This document shows positions 58,231-64,000 of a stretch of DNA of 64,000 bases, piece by piece. The DNA comes from Dermatophagoides farinae. Its lineage: Eukaryota > Arthropoda > Arachnida > Sarcoptiformes > Pyroglyphidae. The position numbers were made by a program, and so were the translations under genes. The notes beneath the pieces are model-generated. The model searched no databases. It was given only the letters and a program-made list of their open reading frames with translations, and was not told the DNA's origin. The DNA is taken from assembly GCF_024713945.1 (NCBI RefSeq), contig NW_027461517.1, positions 310,001-374,000 on the forward strand, read 5' to 3'. Numbering within the stretch: the stretch's first letter is position 1; each line of letters starts with the position of its first letter.

Positions 58231-61200
58231 TTAATTTTTCATATAATTATTGTTTTGTTTATACACCATTTTCGCTATAACAGTTTCAGGTGTTTCGTAT
58301 TTGTCAGACAATAGAGAAATTCGTGTGTTTCTTGATATTACATTTCTAATCGCCTTTTTTCGAGATAATCCCCGCTTTGGCACAATTTTCATCAATCTTT
58401 TTCTAATCGTTTTGCTAATAGTCATCGTGATTAAATTCCAAACAACGTTATTAAACAGCTCTATTACACTAAAACCGCTTAAGTTTTTGAACGTTGTTGT
58501 ACCAAACTCTACATAATTTTTTTTTATGTTAATTATTCCAGAATACGTTAAATCTATTGCAAACGGCAATATCGTAATTGTTTCAATGATCACAGACTTA
58601 GTCAAGTTTTGAGTGTGGAAGAAAATTAAACGGTGCTTTTGCATATTTTGCCTGACTGTATCAGTGCTGTTTCCCAACTCGTTTTCACCAATTGTAAAGT
58701 ACGCCTCGCTGATGAAATTCCATTCCATAACATTGTAAGGAATGTAAAAAGGAAATGCGGTTTGTAATTTTATCAATTCGTCATAGGGATCTATTTTATT
58801 CTCACTATTTTGTGAAGCTCCCTCTCCTGTTTTTTCTTGAGCTTTTTCGGCTGAAAAAATATTTGAAAGCGAATGTGCTAGCTGATAACTATAGTCTAAC
58901 AATTTGTTTTTGGAATTTTCTAAATCTTTTGGAAAATTATTTTTTGCGTTTTTCCTCTTGTTTTTCATAACTAGAGCGTGATATTTAGAATCGGCGCCAA
59001 TTTTATTTGTGTCTGCCGACAGATTGCATTCAGTAATGTCATTTTCCAAGTCTTTACCGTCATCAACGTTTTTTTGGGCTGAATCTTCAAAAAAATAAGC
59101 TGGAGTGTTCTGAGATATTGCTTCAGAATCTCGATCAGAAGTATAGTATTTTTTTGAATTTATAACTTCACGCAAAAACTCGACTTGATCTTTTCTAGAC
59201 GAACTAAAGTATTGATTCAAATGGAGCAAAAATTTTTGGTTGATATTTATTTGAATAGGCGTCAAACTTAGTTTTGTAGAGTTATAAATTGTTATTTTTT
59301 GAAACTGCAGTTCCGGTTTAAACAAATACGTAGACTGTTTGCATATGCGAATCGAATGCTTTGAGCCTAAAATCTTGTTGATAAAACGGCGTTCTTGAGA
59401 CCGCTTGACGTGTTTTTCGATAATTTGATTTTCAAACAACAGCTCCAAGAACAGCAACGATATAGCTTCAACACTAGCTGAGTTCGTCGGTCGAACGGAT
59501 TTCGCATTTTCTATTTGTACTGGTAATTTATGAAAAATGCTTTTTAAGCGATTATTGTTTTGCGAGTTTTTTGAAATGTATTTCTCCGGCGCTTCTATTA
59601 TGATATTTCTGATAATGAACTTTATTATTCCCTTCGTTGGACTAATTACTTTGCGTTTATATCCGAGATTTTCTAAACAACACGAAAACAATATTGTACC
59701 ATCGTGAAGTAGCAGTCTAATAAAAGCTTTTTCTAGCGTGATTGTTTCGTTTATATTTTTCAACAAACATTGATGACGCATAGGGTAGTTGGACTTGTGT
59801 GACGATGGTTGGCTGATAGCCACACATTCAGATGTAATGTCTCTTAGATTCCACAAAGGCAGTAAAGAAATATTTTTATACAGCTGAGACAAACTATTCT
59901 GAATTGTCATTAAAATGATTGCGTCAGTTTGATGCATTTGGAAAATGATTCGTTTTATTGATGTATAGATATGAGTTGTATGGTCGACAAATTTAGTTTT
60001 AACAGTTGCCCGCACATCAGTTATAGCAGTTTTGTTAATAATTACGGAAAACCCGATTATAACATTGAGATTGTCTAAAGGAATTTTATCGTATGTTTTC
60101 AAGTCGATATTCCCATCTGGCTCATGTGAACATGTAAGTTTAGGAATATTTATGATAACATTGCAACTTTCATGTGAATCTGAATCATACGTTGCTGGTT
60201 TTCGAATAGCCAAGAAATACAACAATAAATTATCTGCATCGTAATCAATTATGCTTTCCAAATTTAAAAAAATGTCACTAACGTAATTGAAATACTCATA
60301 CAGTTTTGAACTTTTCATTGTACGGCCATCGCTAACTGTTATTAAATATTGATTTGATGAAATTTTTAAAACTTTATCGTTTTTCTTGTAAAGATTTATA
60401 TATTCTTTTTGGAATGACTCATCAAATGGACTACAGTTATAGATGGATTTTTCCAGTAATTCATACAACTTACTTCCTTTATTTATTAAATTAATGGTTA
60501 CGTACATTATTGTTATACTATTGAAATAGGTTGTGAGCGCTGATTTTGTTGTTTGATCTGATAATTTTGTAATGGGTTGCAAACTATTAAATAAGTCACT
60601 GAACGAAAACACATTATTCAAGAAATAATAACTTAATAATAAGTTATAAACTAGCTCAAATACTTCATCTAAAATTACCGACGTAAATACATATTCTATT
60701 ATAATTTCTGGGTTATTGATTGCCTCATGATCAGTAACAAAATTGTATTTAACATTCTTGAAGTGACAAAATAGACATATTTGTACGTTTTCTTCATTGA
60801 AGCAACAAAGTTTGAAATCTTTAACGTTAAAATTAGTTTTATTGAAACATAAAGAAGAAATGTTTAGATAAATGCCGTTGAATAATTTAACGTTAATTGA
60901 ATTAACGTGTAAAACCAGGTTAAAAGTATTCTTGTTTAACATGTTTAAATTATTATTATTATCGTGATCAGAACTTATCTTAGAGTAATTATCAGATGGC
61001 ATACCAATTTCGTCTGAACCTTGATTTACTTTTGGAATCAACATGTCCAAAACAACCATATTGTCACTTCCATCTATCAAGCATTCTTGTGATTTTGCTT
61101 CTTTATAAATACACTCACTAAAACTCTGTTTCTGTTTTTCGTTTGCAAATATGTTTAAAATTCCTCCAAGTTGTCTATATTGATTAATTTTGCTTGAAAA

Positions 61201-64000
61201 TTCTTTCACGTAGTTTACTATAAACAGTAAAAGTCTATGAATTATAATTGGCGTCGAGTCAATTAAAACTTTACTTGTGGGGTGGGTATTTAAATTTAAA
61301 ACGTAGCCAGATTTATATTCCAAATTTACTATTCCGAAAAATTGCACTAACGAATAAAAATCAATTTTCAAAAATAAAGTCGAAGCCTTGCTGGTTTTTA
61401 AAGCGTAATAATTAAATTTATTTTTATCTTTCTTGAAATTGAAAATAATGTTTTCTTTTAGTTCTAAAGAAAAGTTAGACAATTGAATATTGGCAACGTT
61501 AATAGTGAAAACTGCATTGATTTCAGCGTTAACTAGATCCGACCTATTAGCTGGAATTTGTGAAATATTGAATTTCTGATTAAAATCTTTTAAGTGATTA
61601 GCAATCACTGTTGCAGAATGCAGATAATCAGTTATCAATAACAAATTCGGTAATTTCGTGATGTTTAATTTAAATTGCTTTATTTTTGCTGATAATTCTC
61701 GGTTTCTATGGTATTGCAAGGTTAATTGACTTAAAGCAAAATAAAATAAATTAGGTTTGTATGAAGATTCTAGATTTGCTAGTTTTACATTTATCTTCTC
61801 GATAGTTTCAAAATTAACAGCCTCCGGATCTGGATCAACGTTACACGTCAATTTAGTTGCAGATATGCAAAAGTTGTCGTAGATCAAGGGTAAACTTGAT
61901 TTGCTATCATGTGGTTTATCGCTACTACTTTTAAAGTTGAAATATTCCTTGACGATAAATTCGTTTTTCAGTAAAAAGTATTTCTTGAAAGTTATTTTTT
62001 TAACGTACAAAGCATCTATCCAGGATATGTTTTGATCTGCAGTAATTTTTTTCAAAATTCTATCAAAGGATTTATTGAGCGAATCGATTAAATAACCCTT
62101 AAAAGTATTTTCAATCAAAATTATCTCATTTAGCGTCTTTGATATCAGTTCGTTTATCTTACTATTTGCTTTTCCCTCCTGCGACCGGTGTTGTAAGTAT
62201 TGATTTGTCGTTTTAGAATATAACGGCGTAATATTTAATATGGTCCTAATGCTAGAATATATTGTTTCATGATTGTAAACCTTATCGGTAGCGTTATCAT
62301 CGCAAATATAAACCGATAAATTTTCATTTTGAAGTTGTTTGTTTTCTGCGAGATTTTTTGACTCTTCAGATGAATCACTTGTTTCATAATCATCAATATA
62401 GATGTAATTTGAAAAAGAATTGTTCGTGCCGAGCATACTTTTAAAAAACATAGATTCTGGCGAAACACTTCGAGGACTCTGCTGGTATAAACGTTCTAAA
62501 TACTTCTTCTGCTGAGATTCGAAACAAGTGTTAAAGTTTTTAATTCGAATTGCCAGTTGAGAAAACACATACGTTGTCAATTTAAACTTTTGCTTAAGTA
62601 AAGTGGAATAAGTAATATATTTTTCCGGTATCATGATTATGCTGTAAATAAACTCAGTCGTAGTTGTTAATGTAGCAAATGATTTATTCAAATTTTTTGT
62701 TACTGATACCAAAGATACTTCAATTAAATCAACATTAAAAATAGTTCGTCGGTACTGAGTTTCTTTGATCCAGGATTTTGGTGTGTTGATACTATATTTT
62801 ATATTTTGTAACAAATTCAAATGGTTAGCATTCGTCAAAAATTTTATATCCTGAGTTTTAAGTCGTTGGAACTCATCAGAAGAATATTTCGTTTCAGGCT
62901 TGTCGTTAACAAAAGCTGAGTATGAAAGAAGATTTAGATTTTGTATTTTCAAAGCCAACATATTCATATTTGCATCTACTAAATAAGCAGATTCTAAGTA
63001 CGTTAGGACTGAATTGTAATAGACATCCTTAAAAATACGTAGATTCAATACGTTAAACGAATCTTTATCAAGAGCAAGCTGCATATAGTTGACGTGAAAT
63101 AAAAAGTTAGGAGAAATGTTAGTAATAATTGTTTTTGCAGAACTTTGCTGACTAAGTAAGTATTTAAAATAATAACTTCTCGATAGAAGGTAATAAAAGA
63201 TATTATAGGAGGTTGCTCCGTCAGATGTTATGCCATTGAACGGATTCTGAAATATGTTTAACTCTTTATAGTTCATGTCTTGTAGTATAATATTTTCTAT
63301 GACTATTTCTGTTAAATCTGAGTAGGTAGAATAACTCATGCAGATTTCATTAAAATTCACTAGTGTATAATTTAGTTCTTTCATGTCGCTAATATTTAGT
63401 TCTCCCCAGTTTAATTTACACTTTGATCTATCGTTTTCAAGTATTGGATCATGTTTGTAATCACTATTTAACAAATTTGAGTTTTGAGTGCTAAAATTAT
63501 AATTTTCATTGCGATAGTAAGCTTGTGCTTGATAAATCGAGTTAACTGTGTGAAGGAATATCGCTTCATTAACAATAAGGATGTATTTTTTAATGGAAGA
63601 ACTATAATGAAGTAGCGTCTTATCCATATGAATATGCACGTACTTGTCATTTATTAAGGCTTCGGGAATTAATTTATTTGCTGAGATGCAAAAATTTATC
63701 AGATCATAAATCGCTGTAAAACTAAAACCTTTTTTGCTAGTGTCGAGCTTAATATTTGGAAAATCTGTTTTAAGTAGTAAATCTACATGGCAAAGTTCAG
63801 CGTCAAAAACGAATCGGTTGCTTGCTAAGTAACTTGACCAACATTCGTGAATGTGCAATAACTCTTCATATATACAAGGGTACTTGGTAACAGGATTTTT
63901 ATGGATTTCATCAGATTTTTTTCGCAATTTCTCGTAAGTATACAAAGCTGCGTCGTTGATGGATTTTTCATAATGAGATATGCTACTGTTCAAGTAATAT
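58231..64000 (-). CDS. Very large protein, possibly VPS13/chorein-like lipid-transfer type, 5' end outside window
   Basis: An open frame of at least 1922 residues runs from the right edge (no stop back to base 64000, no convincing ATG at the edge) to the stop at 58231. It is Asn/Ser/Lys-rich, with long amphipathic beta-type stretches, for example NSINVKLFNGIYLNISSLCF, NVAFTINVANIQLSNFSLEL-like and FQKITIYNSTKLSLTPIQIN. The C-terminal part has LTKSVIIETITILPFAIDL and then a basic end. Alternating hydrophobic strands along a huge chain, with a late segment like the VPS13 L-x-I-x-P-x-x-L-x-x-S motif, suggest a bridge-like lipid-transfer protein. That is inference from composition and one motif; the diagnostic N-terminal chorein domain would be outside the window. 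Confidence 0.5.
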   Translation of the reverse strand, partial: YYLNSSISHYEKSINDAALYTYEKLRKKSDEIHKNPVTKYPCIYEELLHIHECWSSYLASNRFVFDAELCHVDLLLKTDFPNIKLDTSKKGFSFTAIYDLINFCISANKLIPEALINDKYVHIHMDKTLLHYSSSIKKYILIVNEAIFLHTVNSIYQAQAYYRNENYNFSTQNSNLLNSDYKHDPILENDRSKCKLNWGELNISDMKELNYTLVNFNEICMSYSTYSDLTEIVIENIILQDMNYKELNIFQNPFNGITSDGATSYNIFYYLLSRSYYFKYLLSQQSSAKTIITNISPNFLFHVNYMQLALDKDSFNVLNLRIFKDVYYNSVLTYLESAYLVDANMNMLALKIQNLNLLSYSAFVNDKPETKYSSDEFQRLKTQDIKFLTNANHLNLLQNIKYSINTPKSWIKETQYRRTIFNVDLIEVSLVSVTKNLNKSFATLTTTTEFIYSIIMIPEKYITYSTLLKQKFKLTTYVFSQLAIRIKNFNTCFESQQKKYLERLYQQSPRSVSPESMFFKSMLGTNNSFSNYIYIDDYETSDSSEESKNLAENKQLQNENLSVYICDDNATDKVYNHETIYSSIRTILNITPLYSKTTNQYLQHRSQEGKANSKINELISKTLNEIILIENTFKGYLIDSLNKSFDRILKKITADQNISWIDALYVKKITFKKYFLLKNEFIVKEYFNFKSSSDKPHDSKSSLPLIYDNFCISATKLTCNVDPDPEAVNFETIEKINVKLANLESSYKPNLFYFALSQLTLQYHRNRELSAKIKQFKLNITKLPNLLLITDYLHSATVIANHLKDFNQKFNISQIPANRSDLVNAEINAVFTINVANIQLSNFSLELKENIIFNFKKDKNKFNYYALKTSKASTLFLKIDFYSLVQFFGIVNLEYKSGYVLNLNTHPTSKVLIDSTPIIIHRLLLFIVNYVKEFSSKINQYRQLGGILNIFANEKQKQSFSECIYKEAKSQECLIDGSDNMVVLDMLIPKVNQGSDEIGMPSDNYSKISSDHDNNNNLNMLNKNTFNLVLHVNSINVKLFNGIYLNISSLCFNKTNFNVKDFKLCCFNEENVQICLFCHFKNVKYNFVTDHEAINNPEIIIEYVFTSVILDEVFELVYNLLLSYYFLNNVFSFSDLFNSLQPITKLSDQTTKSALTTYFNSITIMYVTINLINKGSKLYELLEKSIYNCSPFDESFQKEYINLYKKNDKVLKISSNQYLITVSDGRTMKSSKLYEYFNYVSDIFLNLESIIDYDADNLLLYFLAIRKPATYDSDSHESCNVIINIPKLTCSHEPDGNIDLKTYDKIPLDNLNVIIGFSVIINKTAITDVRATVKTKFVDHTTHIYTSIKRIIFQMHQTDAIILMTIQNSLSQLYKNISLLPLWNLRDITSECVAISQPSSHKSNYPMRHQCLLKNINETITLEKAFIRLLLHDGTILFSCCLENLGYKRKVISPTKGIIKFIIRNIIIEAPEKYISKNSQNNNRLKSIFHKLPVQIENAKSVRPTNSASVEAISLLFLELLFENQIIEKHVKRSQERRFINKILGSKHSIRICKQSTYLFKPELQFQKITIYNSTKLSLTPIQININQKFLLHLNQYFSSSRKDQVEFLREVINSKKYYTSDRDSEAISQNTPAYFFEDSAQKNVDDGKDLENDITECNLSADTNKIGADSKYHALVMKNKRKNAKNNFPKDLENSKNKLLDYSYQLAHSLSNIFSAEKAQEKTGEGASQNSENKIDPYDELIKLQTAFPFYIPYNVMEWNFISEAYFTIGENELGNSTDTVRQNMQKHRLIFFHTQNLTKSVIIETITILPFAIDLTYSGIINIKKNYVEFGTTTFKNLSGFSVIELFNNVVWNLITMTISKTIRKRLMKIVPKRGLSRKKAIRNVISRNTRISLLSDKYETPETVIAKMVYKQNNNYMKN

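Noticed and set aside
60430-60490. GTAAGT at about 60472 on the minus strand inside the giant gene
   Set aside because: The nearest TAG acceptor gives 43 nt, which would break a frame that stays open for thousands of bases on both sides.

Overview
The window is nuclear DNA of a compact, AT-rich eukaryote, and it reads as an alveolate, most likely an apicomplexan. The best evidence is a divergent pair of alveolin (inner-membrane-complex) genes at 36165-38789, beside ordinary eukaryotic genes: RNA polymerase II subunit RPB3, LSm7, AP-2 mu, V-ATPase subunit A, RACK1, a class II histone deacetylase, Pam18/Tim14 and an ABC1/COQ8-type kinase. Genes lie on both strands, often under 150 bp apart, and some convergent coding ends overlap. 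I cannot name the species. Piroplasm-like or gregarine-like lineages are the obvious comparison because of the introns.

Twelve spliceosomal introns can be placed by reading frame. All are 25-36 nt, begin GTAAGT (once GTAGGT) and end TAG or CAG. They change several gene models: V-ATPase A, LSm7, Pam18, both alveolins, a tail-anchored coiled-coil protein, an arrestin-like protein, a condensin-D3-like protein, a membrane protein and a solenoid protein. Ultra-short introns are known from Babesia microti and from marine gregarines (Porospora), which fits the placement without settling it.

Layout. 1-9700: AGC-type kinase (runs off the left edge), AP-2 mu, two small unknowns, an RsmE-like rRNA methyltransferase, a large unknown, a Trp-rich small protein, RPB3 and a small unknown. 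9700-14650: Cys-rich protein, TXNDC9, LSm7, TAF6-like protein and an unknown. 14650-22205: histone deacetylase, membrane protein, Med8-like protein, single-pass membrane protein with Pro/Tyr repeats, and a helical solenoid protein. 22206-28720: an island of six consecutive genes with N-terminal signal peptides, including a class 3 lipase. 28990-36043: alpha/beta hydrolase, arrestin-like protein, unknown, ABC1 kinase, Pam18 and a SNARE-like tail-anchored protein. 36165-38789: the two alveolins. 39076-46417: symplekin-like and condensin-D3-like proteins, convergent with overlapping ends. 46504-58000: unknown, V-ATPase A, two large unknowns, RACK1 and two small unknowns. 58231-64000: a very large protein, possibly VPS13-like, that runs off the right edge.

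The features to follow up are the ultra-short introns, the secreted-protein island with a shared C-terminal motif in two members, a 139-bp tandem duplication across a convergent gene junction, and a cluster of hairpins at 57970-58113 that may be a structured RNA. I saw no tRNA, rRNA, mobile element or CRISPR array.
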